A stretch of 64,000 nt of DNA from Fluoribacter gormanii (GTDB lineage: Bacteria; Pseudomonadota; Gammaproteobacteria; Legionellales; Legionellaceae). Both the position numbers and the translations under genes were made by a program. The stretch lies in assembly GCF_900156395.1 (NCBI RefSeq), contig NZ_FTNL01000015.1:41567-105566 (forward strand). The letters run 5' to 3'. The notes below the pieces were generated by a model, which did no database searches, was not told the origin of the DNA, and was given only the letters and a program-made list of their open reading frames with translations. Positions 27,578 through 36,649 of this stretch are shown here, piece by piece (position 1 is the stretch's first letter; each line of letters opens with the position of its first letter).

Positions 27578-29497
27578 CTACAATAAAACGCTACCTAAAC
27601 CAGATATCTCGTTATCATGTTCTTTTATGTTCTTTTGTTCTCCAAGAGGTTGCGGTTTTGCAGTAAATAAATACGATAAATTCTTCATCAATAGACTCAC
27701 CGTACGTCTATTCGGCTTGCTGTGATTTTGTCTTTCTCGATATATCTCGTAGTCTTCAGCTTTAAATTGATTTTTTATATGAAGTTTAATTCGTGGATCC
27801 AGAGATGATATACGGTCAATTTGACCTATTCCCTGATTTACGACTTCTCGATATTTACCTACGACTCCGTCGACTTTAATTTTCAAATTAGCAGCATCAT
27901 CTATCATTTTTGCTGTCTGAGTTTTAAAGCAGGAAAAGTACTGAGCTAGAAAATTGCTAATTTTCACAAAAAAACCGTCATGGAGTCTAATAAATTCACT
28001 CAAGATTTGGCTCTTTTGTTGGAGGCCATGGAGGAACAGTGAATTTTCTTTTACGGTCACAAGTAACTTATAACTCGTTTGTACCGCCTCTTTCATCTCT
28101 TCATTTGCTTTTTGAAAAGCTGCCAGCCGTTCTAAACTTTCATCTGCGATGAATGATTTTAATGCATCATCTTGGTTAAAAAAGCGATTATTTATGGTAG
28201 CAATTTGCTGTTCTTTTTTCCTTAATTTGCTTTCTAAATCCAACAAACATAATTTTGCCATCTCTTTAAATTCTGTCTTACACAAACTATCTGATGTAGC
28301 AGGGAGAGAAGATCCAATGATGTCTTGCAATTTCTGTGGAGTGGCTGTTCGATAAACAACTGTTATTGGTGTCGCCACCCAACTAACGCCCTGTATCACC
28401 TCTGAAGACAGAGCAGGAGATTCGTCCATATCTTTTAATTGTTTTATTTTTTCAATTAATTTTTGTTTTCGATGTTCCTCTGAATTTTCTAAAAGCACGT
28501 GAATTGACTGTTCTTTTCCTTTAATAAACTCTAAAAAATATTGTCTTCCAGTGATTTTCAGATCATTTTCTTTTGCAGCTAAAAGCAGTGCCCTTACGAT
28601 TTCTATTTTTTTTTCAAGTTCTGATTTTTTACTTCTTAGTTCGATCAAGTTAAAAATACCTGCAGAAACTTTTTCCATATCTGCTTCAAGCGCAGAAAGG
28701 CTCTCAAGAATGTTTCGTCCTGGAGTTTGTAAATTAGGGCCTGTTGGAGCAAGTCGCATGAAGCCAAATGGGCCTGTTTTTCTTCTTTGCGGTTTTGTAT
28801 TGGTTACAGGATTAACTCCGATGACCTTAAGATATCGCTTGGTAAAGAGCTCTTTCAGGGGTTTTAAAGGATCGGGAGCGCTACTTTGAGCTGCATTTAC
28901 TAATTGATCTGGCTGTGTTAATTGCGTCATCCGCTCTTCAATTTTTAGCAAAAAATGATCTATCTTGGGCTTGATTTGGTTAAGATCTATAACAACAGCA
29001 AGCAGCATTTTCGCCTTCCAATCTCTTTCTATTTCAGCAATTCCAAGTTTAATGATGTGGAATAGCATACCTGCAGAAAGAAGAAACGTTTTATAATCAT
29101 TCTTATCCGTAAAAGGAACACTGTTTAAAGCTAATAATTTTTCAATATTCCCAATTAAAGCGAAGATATTTTTCGTAGTATTCGTTTTCCAATTCTCATA
29201 TAAAGCGGATATGACCTCACTAGACTGAGTCAGCAAAACTTTTTCTTTTTCAGCTGTTTCTGGTAGCTGCGCGATTGCTTCATCGATAAATAGCTTAACA
29301 AAAACTGCAGTTGCCCATGAGCGTTTACCATGTTGATCAAATTCGTTATATTTTTCCTGCGCATTTGCTTTAATGGCATCAAGGTTATCCACTGAGTTAA
29401 CGTAGTCAAATATAAGCAATGCTGACTCCAGAATCTGCTGCTCAGCATCCGATTTGCTCCCACGCCATTCTTTAAAACGTTCGATTTTACTCAGCAT
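27578..29497 (-). CDS. Large helical/coiled-coil orphan; candidate Dot/Icm effector
   Basis: 639 residues with no signal peptide, no membrane segment and no recognised domain. It is almost wholly helical with heptad-like Leu/Ile/Glu/Lys stretches around residues 265-300 (SKKSELEKKIEIVRALLLA), 335-355 and 400-450. A Pro/Arg/Gly-rich insert (residues about 235-265, TKPQRRKTGPFGFMRLAPTG) separates the halves. The C-terminus, KEHDNEISGLGSVLL, has an acidic patch and hydrophobic residues at the end, the pattern of Dot/Icm signals. ATG at 29497 is preferred over a GTG two codons earlier. Monocistronic. This is a judgement from composition, not homology. Confidence 0.75.
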   Translation of the reverse strand: MLSKIERFKEWRGSKSDAEQQILESALLIFDYVNSVDNLDAIKANAQEKYNEFDQHGKRSWATAVFVKLFIDEAIAQLPETAEKEKVLLTQSSEVISALYENWKTNTTKNIFALIGNIEKLLALNSVPFTDKNDYKTFLLSAGMLFHIIKLGIAEIERDWKAKMLLAVVIDLNQIKPKIDHFLLKIEERMTQLTQPDQLVNAAQSSAPDPLKPLKELFTKRYLKVIGVNPVTNTKPQRRKTGPFGFMRLAPTGPNLQTPGRNILESLSALEADMEKVSAGIFNLIELRSKKSELEKKIEIVRALLLAAKENDLKITGRQYFLEFIKGKEQSIHVLLENSEEHRKQKLIEKIKQLKDMDESPALSSEVIQGVSWVATPITVVYRTATPQKLQDIIGSSLPATSDSLCKTEFKEMAKLCLLDLESKLRKKEQQIATINNRFFNQDDALKSFIADESLERLAAFQKANEEMKEAVQTSYKLLVTVKENSLFLHGLQQKSQILSEFIRLHDGFFVKISNFLAQYFSCFKTQTAKMIDDAANLKIKVDGVVGKYREVVNQGIGQIDRISSLDPRIKLHIKNQFKAEDYEIYRERQNHSKPNRRTVSLLMKNLSYLFTAKPQPLGEQKNIKEHDNEISGLGSVLL

Positions 29498-29671
29498 AGC
29501 CACTCAATGAGTTAGTTAATCAATTACTGAAAATTCATTCTACAAAAACGCAGATCAAAATAAAACCATGATATCTATCAATTATTCTAATTCCCAAATG
29601 AGTGCTAACGAAATAAATGCAAGTTTATTTAAAATCGGCTATTCTAAATTCATACACCTATGGAGAAAAAA

Positions 29672-30787
29672 ATGCCATCAAAAAAAGGAATTTATCTCTT
29701 TGCCCTAATTGGCTTACTCCTTGGATTTGCACTTGACGGTTTAATCCGCAATGAAATTACTAAAGTATTCGATTATGCTTTGATCGGTCTTTTTACCCTT
29801 CTATATACACTGGCATATAATGAGAAAAGCAGCTTCCGTCTAATTACAAGCAGCTTCATTGTCGCTCTATTTTTGTCTTTACCCCTGCTCCCCTTGGAAG
29901 CACGCTTTACATCGATACATCTTGAACACTGGTTTACCTTTCTTTGTGCCTTCCCACTCTTTGCCTATGTGGGGCATTCGTTCCACTATGCATACCATCA
30001 TGATAATACATGGCGTATCAGTTATAACAGTTTATTTGCTGCTGTTTGGAATACGATTCCCCTGCTTTTTGTGGCCTCTTTGTTTGCAGCGTTGTCCAAT
30101 CTGCTGATTTTGTTAGGCGCCTTTATTTTCAAAACTGTAGGTAATGATTTTTTATGGGCTTTATATTCTGAAAATCTACATTTTCAATTGATTTCCCACA
30201 CCACTTTGTTTTTTATAGGATTAGGAGTTGGTCAGCAAAATATCAAAATTATCTATAACTTACGCTTTTTAATGTTAAGAATGATGTACTATCTATTCCC
30301 TTTCTTAGCATTGATTAGTACTGTGTATTTTATTCTTTATTTGAGCCACTCCGTAGTTGGTGGTGAACAATACATCAACCCATTAGTTATTTTAATACCG
30401 CTGACTGCCTTAGGAATTATATTTTTTAATGCCTACTTTCAGGATGGAAGTATAGAGTCAGGGGCTCCATCCTGGCTTAAATTGTTATTAGGTATTTATC
30501 GGGTGATTTTATTCCTTTTAGTTTTAATGATGACTCATAAAATTTTCCAATCTTATTCGGTGGATGTTAACGTTGTCATTTGCATCATCACTGGAATTTT
30601 ATTCAGCTTAACTTATGCGATTACAGCCTGGTTTCCTGAGACTATGGAGCAAAAATGGGTACGGATAGGGAACATTTGTTCTGCATTGTACTTTATAATT
30701 GCTCTCTTTTTGCTCAACCTTCCATATATGCCAATAGCCTTTCAGGTAGGTGCTCAACCCAGTCTATTAACAATAATCACACCGTAA
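29672..30787 (+). CDS. Polytopic membrane protein, DUF4153-like
   Basis: 371 residues with about ten hydrophobic helices and few charged residues, so an inner-membrane protein. The layout (many helices; FHYAYHHDNTWRISYNSLFAAVWN in a loop; a central long membrane block) resembles DUF4153 proteins of unknown role. ATG at 29672 is chosen because GGAG is six bases upstream; an ATG at 29660 sits before that site. It ends 42 bases before the convergent acyltransferase gene. Confidence 0.7.
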   Translation: MPSKKGIYLFALIGLLLGFALDGLIRNEITKVFDYALIGLFTLLYTLAYNEKSSFRLITSSFIVALFLSLPLLPLEARFTSIHLEHWFTFLCAFPLFAYVGHSFHYAYHHDNTWRISYNSLFAAVWNTIPLLFVASLFAALSNLLILLGAFIFKTVGNDFLWALYSENLHFQLISHTTLFFIGLGVGQQNIKIIYNLRFLMLRMMYYLFPFLALISTVYFILYLSHSVVGGEQYINPLVILIPLTALGIIFFNAYFQDGSIESGAPSWLKLLLGIYRVILFLLVLMMTHKIFQSYSVDVNVVICIITGILFSLTYAITAWFPETMEQKWVRIGNICSALYFIIALFLLNLPYMPIAFQVGAQPSLLTIITP

Positions 30788-30829
30788 AAAACCTGCTATC
30801 AGTGAATACTTTTTCACTTACCGGATGTT

Positions 30830-31546
30830 TTATTGCACATCGGGGATGGGCCTGATATTGCCAAATCGAGAATTTTCCTCGACCACCTGATTGACGAACG
30901 TATTCCCATAACCAATCCAACACCCTTTTTTAATTGTCGTTCCTGGACCAATAGTTGTAGCCATGCCTATAAAGACATTATCTTCAATGATTACTGGAGC
31001 AAGAAAAAGTAAATTACCTACATCGGAGTGACAACTAATTGATACCTGGCTCGCAAGCGTGACATTTTTCCCGATGGTAATTAACGGACAATCAACAAAA
31101 TCTATATCAAAAGAATTTACAATTTGAAAAGAAACTTTGGCACCCAGCGCACGCCAATAAAAAAACTTGGTAATGTTGAATGTTTGCAATAAAGGAGTCA
31201 AGCCAACGATTTTAGCAGAACGAGCCAAAGCAAAATGACAAAACCAGGCAACAGTCATTCGATTCATTTCACGTTTGTAACGACCCGGCTTTAAACGAGG
31301 TAAACACAATCTAATTGCTGCAATAATAGTTATAAAAGAAGTAAATAATACAAAAGGGGCTAAAGGAAGAACCAACCAGGTGTATGTATAACCATGATAA
31401 ATAAATAAACCCGTTAAACTAAAAGCAGCGACAGCGGGCATCAAACTAAATAAGATTGATACCATATCAATAATAATGAGCATAGATGATGTCAATTCAG
31501 TCTTTACCGGGGTCTTTTTGGACTTGGTTTTATTCTTCTCAGTCAT
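30830..31546 (-). CDS. Membrane-anchored left-handed beta-helix (hexapeptide) acyltransferase-like protein
   Basis: 238 residues. Two N-terminal membrane segments (about residues 23-45 and 53-80) precede a hexapeptide-repeat region: ITIGKNVTLASQVSISCHSDV, then VIIEDNVFIGMATTIGPGTTIKKGCWIGYGNTFVN, the repeating [LIV]-G-x4 turns of LbH acyltransferases. Such enzymes acylate sugars, amino acids or lipids using acyl-CoA or acyl-ACP. It is the last gene of the leftward arm of the fatty-acyl locus (carboxyltransferase, ACAD, GH3, this) and lies 84 bases from GH3. The catalytic His is probably the one in SISCHSDV; the acceptor is unknown. Confidence 0.78.
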   Translation of the reverse strand: MTEKNKTKSKKTPVKTELTSSMLIIIDMVSILFSLMPAVAAFSLTGLFIYHGYTYTWLVLPLAPFVLFTSFITIIAAIRLCLPRLKPGRYKREMNRMTVAWFCHFALARSAKIVGLTPLLQTFNITKFFYWRALGAKVSFQIVNSFDIDFVDCPLITIGKNVTLASQVSISCHSDVGNLLFLAPVIIEDNVFIGMATTIGPGTTIKKGCWIGYGNTFVNQVVEENSRFGNIRPIPDVQ

Positions 31547-31630
31547 AATATGATGTTCCTCTTTGATAACAGCCTGGTCGAAGGCAAAACGATAACAAAA
31601 CTATTGAGCGCTATGCGGAACCAATGTCAT

Positions 31631-33157
31631 TCATTTTTCAGTAATTACTTGCTGAGAAATAAGCTTTGGTTTGGTTTGAGCATGACTATCCACTAATAAC
31701 TCATCTTTTGGCAGTTGGAATAAAACCATAGGCAGTACCTCTTTAGTAATCACACTATGGGCATAGGGTTCATTAATTTGCATTAAACGTTCATGCATTT
31801 TTGTTACTATGGAATCCGCTATTTGAGTTGCATCATCAATAACCAAAACAATTCTATTTCCCAAGCTATTACGGGCAAAATACCAGTGAGATTCCATTTC
31901 AAATGAAATATAGTGCAACATTTCCTGCAATTCTTGCCCCGAAATAGAACAGCTTTCTAATTTCAGCATTTGTGTTTTATAACAAAATTCTAGTCTTGGC
32001 GCTTGATTTAAAAAGCCGGTACATTTCACTACATCCTTGAGCCGATAGCGAACAAACCCCATCGCTGTAGTTAAAAATACCTCATAATTTTGGCCCTGTT
32101 CTAATTCCCAGGATTGCAAAAGATTTTCCTTCTCAATACTTTTACCCTCCTCAATAAACTCGGTAATATGCGCGCCAGGATGCAAAAACCCGCCCGGTTG
32201 ATTGTCTATCGGAACGGTAAGCCATCCTTCCGTAGCTGAAAAAGTGCCATCAACCATATCAACTCCTGGTCCTAACAATTTTTGCAACTGTCGTGCAGGA
32301 TATTCACAGAGACCAGAAACCCAGCATCCGACTACGCTCAATGACGGCCAAAACTCTTTGAATGAGCTGGGTTCTTGCTGTGCTAATTGACGCAAGTACT
32401 CCCGACGCTTCCTCGTAATTTGAATCGGTGGTAAAAAGTCAGGAACAGCTTCATCACCCAATAAGTAGGGCAAAAAGTGCTTAAATTTTTTAAGACAACG
32501 CTCAAAAAAAGCATCCATCACCATAGGAGTTACCGCAAATATTGCGCTAAGATCGGAAGCTAAAGCATACAAGGCAGACCATTGTGTATAGACTTCTGTA
32601 TTATCGAATACTTCATCAGGCATAGCATAAAAACGCTTTATAAAAGAAGGTAAATTACGATAATTAAAATTGCTAATCCAACCCGAAGGAATGCCAGCTG
32701 GAGATGCTCGATGAGCATCTACTGCCGCCAGATACAGTATTTTTTCTTGAAATAATCGAGGGAAATGCTGAGTCAGAGTATAAATATAAGGTGGCATCGT
32801 ACGTTGAAACTGGGTTTGGAACGAAGTGGTAATTGGGAAGAATTTTCGAACACCCGCTGTTCCTGATGTCTCAGACCAAAAAATCAATTTCTCCCCATTA
32901 AAGGGCTGGATGAGGCTATATTGAGCAGCCAAGAGGTCTGCTTCATAATCTTCATAGGTTGTAATTGGAAAATCACTAAGGTTTAAAGTTCGGATACTTT
33001 TTAATGCCGCACTCCAATAAGAAGACCTTTTTAATAAAGGTACAATCTCTCGATTCCACAACTTTTCGCGTGCACGCTCGGGATATTTCGTATCCTCAAT
33101 AAAAGCCTGATATTTTTTTCGAGTAATTGCTGCGATTAATAATCTTTTCCAATTCAT
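31631..33157 (-). CDS. GH3-family acyl-adenylating/amide-synthetase-like enzyme
   Basis: 508 residues of the GH3 family, best known in plants for joining carboxylic acids such as jasmonate to amino acids through an acyl-AMP. Motifs in order: FWSETSGTAGVRKFFPIT (ATP-binding motif I, S/T-x-T-S-x-G), DGTFSATEGWLTVP (motif II; D and E near residue 310) and VRYRLKDVVKCTGF (motif III, G/R-Y-R-x-x-D). The start at 33157 gives NWKRLLIAAITRKKYQ; a TTG overlapping the upstream stop would add 24 residues of poor fit. The locus context (FAAL, ACPs, KAS III) suggests it activates the finished acid and joins it to an amine or thiol; the acceptor is unknown. Confidence 0.85.
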   Translation of the reverse strand: MNWKRLLIAAITRKKYQAFIEDTKYPERAREKLWNREIVPLLKRSSYWSAALKSIRTLNLSDFPITTYEDYEADLLAAQYSLIQPFNGEKLIFWSETSGTAGVRKFFPITTSFQTQFQRTMPPYIYTLTQHFPRLFQEKILYLAAVDAHRASPAGIPSGWISNFNYRNLPSFIKRFYAMPDEVFDNTEVYTQWSALYALASDLSAIFAVTPMVMDAFFERCLKKFKHFLPYLLGDEAVPDFLPPIQITRKRREYLRQLAQQEPSSFKEFWPSLSVVGCWVSGLCEYPARQLQKLLGPGVDMVDGTFSATEGWLTVPIDNQPGGFLHPGAHITEFIEEGKSIEKENLLQSWELEQGQNYEVFLTTAMGFVRYRLKDVVKCTGFLNQAPRLEFCYKTQMLKLESCSISGQELQEMLHYISFEMESHWYFARNSLGNRIVLVIDDATQIADSIVTKMHERLMQINEPYAHSVITKEVLPMVLFQLPKDELLVDSHAQTKPKLISQQVITEK

Positions 33158-33225
33158 TCTTATTGCTAACCTAAATGAATACAATACACAATAATAACTG
33201 CAAAAGCTGAAGTTAGCGAGGCACT

Positions 33226-34911
33226 TCAATCAGGTATTTTTATTGGGACCACAGAGAACATTTTATTTTGCTCATCAAACAAAGCTAAATGCTCCGCCAT
33301 AGACTCTTGCAATCTATTATCAACATTTGAATGCGCATTTAATCTATTAAGAATGAGTTGAATCGCCAAATTGATCCACTCAACTCCCCCTAGTTCCTGA
33401 GCCATTAATTCCTGATTGTAATGCCAAAAATGAATACAGGAACTTGCTGCAAAAATCCAACAATACTGCTCTGCCAGACGAAAAGCGGTCAGACTGCGCG
33501 GGTCAAATTGTTTTTGCTCTTGCAAGGCAATTACATGCTGATCCAATCGTTTGAGTTCTGTACAAACTGCATTAATTAACGAACTAATTTGCGTTGATTG
33601 TAATGTAGATAAGCCGGCCAAAATATCGTCTTCAGTATGGGTAAAGAGACCTAAACGATCCATAGAGAATTCTGGACAAATGCAGTTGAGATTGAAAATA
33701 CACTCCAATTGTTGTGACTTATTTGGAGAACTTCCTCTCATTCCTGCTTGTGGCAATAAACTACCTGCAATCACGGATAAATTAACCTGGCTACTCCCAT
33801 CAAATAATCCAACCACCGGGATATCACGTCTGATTTTTTGAAACATAGCCCACTCGGTTGTGCGTAAATATGCGCGAGCCCCCATCACTATACTACACTG
33901 TTCGACAATTTCTTCGGTTATTTGGGGAATAAGGAATTTAATGATGGCAGACCAAAATGATAGTTTCTCAGGCGTCACTGAGCAAGCCCGGGCTACTGCT
34001 AAAGCAGTACAATCAGCAATAAGTAACAGTGTAAACTGCTCTCCAAGGCGTTGTTTTACAACAGGAATTTCATATGCGGCTTTACCATATAATTGCCTAT
34101 GCCGACTAAAAGAAAGCGCTAACCGCAAAGCAGTATCTGCAGCTCCCACAGAAACAGAAGCGCATAAAGTTCGGGAAACCTGTAAGGTTTTATAAATGAT
34201 TTCCAATCCGCGTTTTTCATCCCCAACCAATGCATCTTGAGGCAAAAAAACGTTCTCCAAAGAAAAGCCACTGATGTCTAGTCCTCTAACTCCAAGGGTA
34301 GGAAGTTTGGGCGTTGGCCTAAATCCGGATTGGGTTGTCGATTTATCCAGAAAAAAAACCGAGAAACCTAATGGTCCTCCTCGAGAATGAGTACGACAAA
34401 GAATAGTCACACTCTGTCCTAATGTAGCAAAATTAATACACCACTTTCTACCGGATAATTCCCATCCATTTTTACAAGGATGAGCCAATACTTCATTGGC
34501 CATAATATCAGAACCATGCTCCTCCTCAGTCAAAGCACAGGCAGTGATTTCCCCTCGCCGAAGAGATGCGGCCAAATTTTTTTTCTGATTGTCGCTTCCT
34601 GCGATCCACAGAGGTAATGCACCCAAGAATGGCAGACCCAAGGCGATTCCGGTAGTTACATCACGCCTGCAGATTGATTTCGCTAGAAAATATCCGACGT
34701 CGAGTGAGACAAACTTTCCGCCAAGGTTTTGAGGAATTAGATATTCCATATACCCCCATTGCTGAATCAATCTAATTTGTGACCAGGCAAGTTCTTCTTG
34801 TTCATCATATTGCAAGCTTTGTTGAAAATTGAGAGGCGTCTCCTTTTTTTCAGGATTTCCCAAGTACGCTTCAAATGAATTTATTAATTGTTGTAAATCA
34901 AGGTAAGACAT
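33226..34911 (-). CDS. Acyl-CoA dehydrogenase-like flavoprotein with C-terminal extension
   Basis: 561 residues. N-terminal and middle domains are typical: GLPFLGALPLWIAGSDNQKK, CALTEEEHGSD (the FAD/substrate TE..GSD motif) and FAT...CRTHSRGG; the C-terminal helical bundle has RHRQLYGKAAYEIPVVKQRL. The YEG(T/S).EIQ motif, whose Glu is the catalytic base in many ACADs, reads FDGSSQVN, so the base position carries Asp. About 150 extra residues follow the core. It is the second gene of the leftward arm, after carboxyltransferase, and its stop overlaps or abuts GH3. In a biosynthetic setting it may introduce a double bond or desaturate an acyl thioester; substrate unknown. Confidence 0.85.
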   Translation of the reverse strand: MSYLDLQQLINSFEAYLGNPEKKETPLNFQQSLQYDEQEELAWSQIRLIQQWGYMEYLIPQNLGGKFVSLDVGYFLAKSICRRDVTTGIALGLPFLGALPLWIAGSDNQKKNLAASLRRGEITACALTEEEHGSDIMANEVLAHPCKNGWELSGRKWCINFATLGQSVTILCRTHSRGGPLGFSVFFLDKSTTQSGFRPTPKLPTLGVRGLDISGFSLENVFLPQDALVGDEKRGLEIIYKTLQVSRTLCASVSVGAADTALRLALSFSRHRQLYGKAAYEIPVVKQRLGEQFTLLLIADCTALAVARACSVTPEKLSFWSAIIKFLIPQITEEIVEQCSIVMGARAYLRTTEWAMFQKIRRDIPVVGLFDGSSQVNLSVIAGSLLPQAGMRGSSPNKSQQLECIFNLNCICPEFSMDRLGLFTHTEDDILAGLSTLQSTQISSLINAVCTELKRLDQHVIALQEQKQFDPRSLTAFRLAEQYCWIFAASSCIHFWHYNQELMAQELGGVEWINLAIQLILNRLNAHSNVDNRLQESMAEHLALFDEQNKMFSVVPIKIPD

Positions 34912-34986
34912 AATGATCCTTACAAAATTGCAATGGTGCGTCTCTAAGCCACCCCTCCCCCCTCTATCGGGAAAAGTGTTTTTTTA

Positions 34987-35030
34987 CTTCTCCCTGCTGG
35001 GGAGAAGGTGCCCGAAGGGCGGATGAGGGG
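34987..35030. repeat. REP-like palindromic repeat with CTTCTCCC / GGGAGAAG hairpin
   Basis: CTTCTCCC, a five-base loop, GGGAGAAG, then GTGCCCGAAGGGC and GGATGAGGGG. The whole unit reads on the other strand as CCCCTCATCCGCCCTTCGGG followed by the hairpin, a motif seen between genes of many proteobacteria. It lies in the 159-base gap between the carboxyltransferase and ACAD genes of one presumed operon. It may modulate mRNA stability or be a relic of a mobile palindrome. Confidence 0.6.
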
Positions 35031-35070
35031 TACATTTCCTTCCACCTACAGCACTCATCAAAAAGAACTT

Positions 35071-36489
35071 CTACACAATAGAATGCCTTGCAATTGGCAA
35101 ATCCTCCATCTTGCGATATACATATTCCAAATGTTGGCTCAATCTCGCACGTATTTGCTGAGGAGCAATAATTTCGTCGATCAAACCAGACACATAAGCA
35201 TCCACTAGAGAAGGATCAACATGCTGCGTGTCAGTAACAGCATGTTTTGTTTCATTGGACACTTGCCCATCAGAATTTTGAACCTTTTTCGTAGTCTCTT
35301 TACCCATTACGCCAAGAGTTGCAGTCTCCAAGGCCAAAACCAGATCTCCTTGTTGGGACGTAGTTTGCATCATCAGAAATGCTGCGGCTCCATAACATTT
35401 ACGCACAATCACACTCATTCGAGGAACTCGAGTTTGCATGGCAGCACATAGCCTCGCTCCGTGTTGTAACAATCCCTTTTGTTCCTCGCGTTTTCCAGGC
35501 ATAAATCCGGGAACATCAATTAAAGTAAGCACTGGAATCCGATAAGCATCACATATCCGAATAAATTTAGCAGCTTTTTGCGCTGCATCTGAATCAATCG
35601 CACCACTAAAACGAGTACTCTGATTCGCAACGATACCTACTACATACCCATGAATACGTACAAAAGCACAAATCATGGCTTGTCCATAGGCGCTTTTGTA
35701 TTGCCATACTTCAGAATTATCGGCAATCGCCTGAATCAATTCGAGCATATTAAACGGTACTCTCGGATCAGCTGGAATGTTGGGCAAAGCATGTATAGGC
35801 TCTTGCACCGAATGGATAGGAGGGCATTCGCCACTATGTGATGGAAAAACGTTGAGCATGGTTTTAACATGATTTATTTGCGCACTGATACTGTCATCAA
35901 CGAAATCAGCAATACCTGTAGTACCTGCATGCATCGCTGTACCACCTAATTCACTCATACTGACTTTTTCACCTATAGCTTGCTGAACTACCATCGGACT
36001 CGTTACCATCAGGTAACTACGATGCTTGTTGAAAAATAGCAGGTCCATCAGTACTGCAGAATAAGCGGGTGCTCCAAGAGTTGGAGCAACAAGCACCGCA
36101 AATTGTGGAATCACGCCGGATAAGTTGATGTTACGTGCGATAATTTGTGTGTATTCATCGCCACTCAATAAGTTTTCTTCCAAAGAAATTCCCGGAGAAG
36201 CTAAAAAAGCAATAATCGGGATACGTAAATCTTTGGCCCTATCCATAAGACGCAGAATTTTTTTTGCGCCCTGGCTCGTAATATACCCTCGATTAACTGA
36301 ATTATCATGGGCATATATTGCAACAGGACGGCGGTTTATTTTAGCCAACCCCGTAATCACTTCAGCACCAAATTGTAAATGGGTTTGATTATTAGGAAGA
36401 TAATCAGCAAGTAATGGAAGAAAACTATGCTCATCAATAAGATTTTCTATCCATTTCATCGTGGTTTTATCAACAGACGATGAGGACAT
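35071..36489 (-). CDS. Acyl-CoA carboxylase carboxyltransferase (beta) subunit
   Basis: 472 residues, related to the propionyl/acetyl/methylcrotonyl-CoA carboxylase carboxyltransferase (AccD-like, two crotonase-fold halves). The N-half has INRRPVAIYAHDNSVNRG and the C-half VVGIVANQSTRFSGAIDSDAAQKAAKF, LIDVPGFMPGKREEQKGLL and RKCYGAAAFLM, standard CT motifs with oxyanion glycine turns. No biotin carboxylase/BCCP subunit is in the window, so a partner must be encoded elsewhere or the enzyme acts differently. It makes (methyl)malonyl-type extender units or a carboxylated acyl-CoA. Start at 36489 (MSSSSVDKTT) has only a weak GAG. It is the first gene of the leftward arm and divergent from KAS III. 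Confidence 0.82.
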   Translation of the reverse strand: MSSSSVDKTTMKWIENLIDEHSFLPLLADYLPNNQTHLQFGAEVITGLAKINRRPVAIYAHDNSVNRGYITSQGAKKILRLMDRAKDLRIPIIAFLASPGISLEENLLSGDEYTQIIARNINLSGVIPQFAVLVAPTLGAPAYSAVLMDLLFFNKHRSYLMVTSPMVVQQAIGEKVSMSELGGTAMHAGTTGIADFVDDSISAQINHVKTMLNVFPSHSGECPPIHSVQEPIHALPNIPADPRVPFNMLELIQAIADNSEVWQYKSAYGQAMICAFVRIHGYVVGIVANQSTRFSGAIDSDAAQKAAKFIRICDAYRIPVLTLIDVPGFMPGKREEQKGLLQHGARLCAAMQTRVPRMSVIVRKCYGAAAFLMMQTTSQQGDLVLALETATLGVMGKETTKKVQNSDGQVSNETKHAVTDTQHVDPSLVDAYVSGLIDEIIAPQQIRARLSQHLEYVYRKMEDLPIARHSIV

Positions 36490-36566
36490 ATCACGCTCAA
36501 TTAAAATAAAGTTTATATAAAATATACACTTCGTAATTACAAGGGTCAATTTTTCCTAAAAAACCG

Positions 36567-36600
36567 CTATAATTTAGGCACATTGAATTCCTATAATTTA
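36567..36600. repeat. Direct repeat CTATAATTTA in the divergent promoter region
   Basis: The 10-mer CTATAATTTA occurs at 36567-36576 and again at 36591-36600, 24 bases apart, in the 160-base gap between the two arms of the fatty-acyl locus. Each copy contains TATAAT, so they could be two tandem -10 boxes (for example TATAAT at 36592) for the rightward KAS III operon, or operator half-sites. Neither has a good -35 by eye. Confidence 0.4.
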
Positions 36601-36649
36601 AAGTAAGCGCTAAAAAAGGCAAACTATAGAACATAATAAAAGGTAATTT

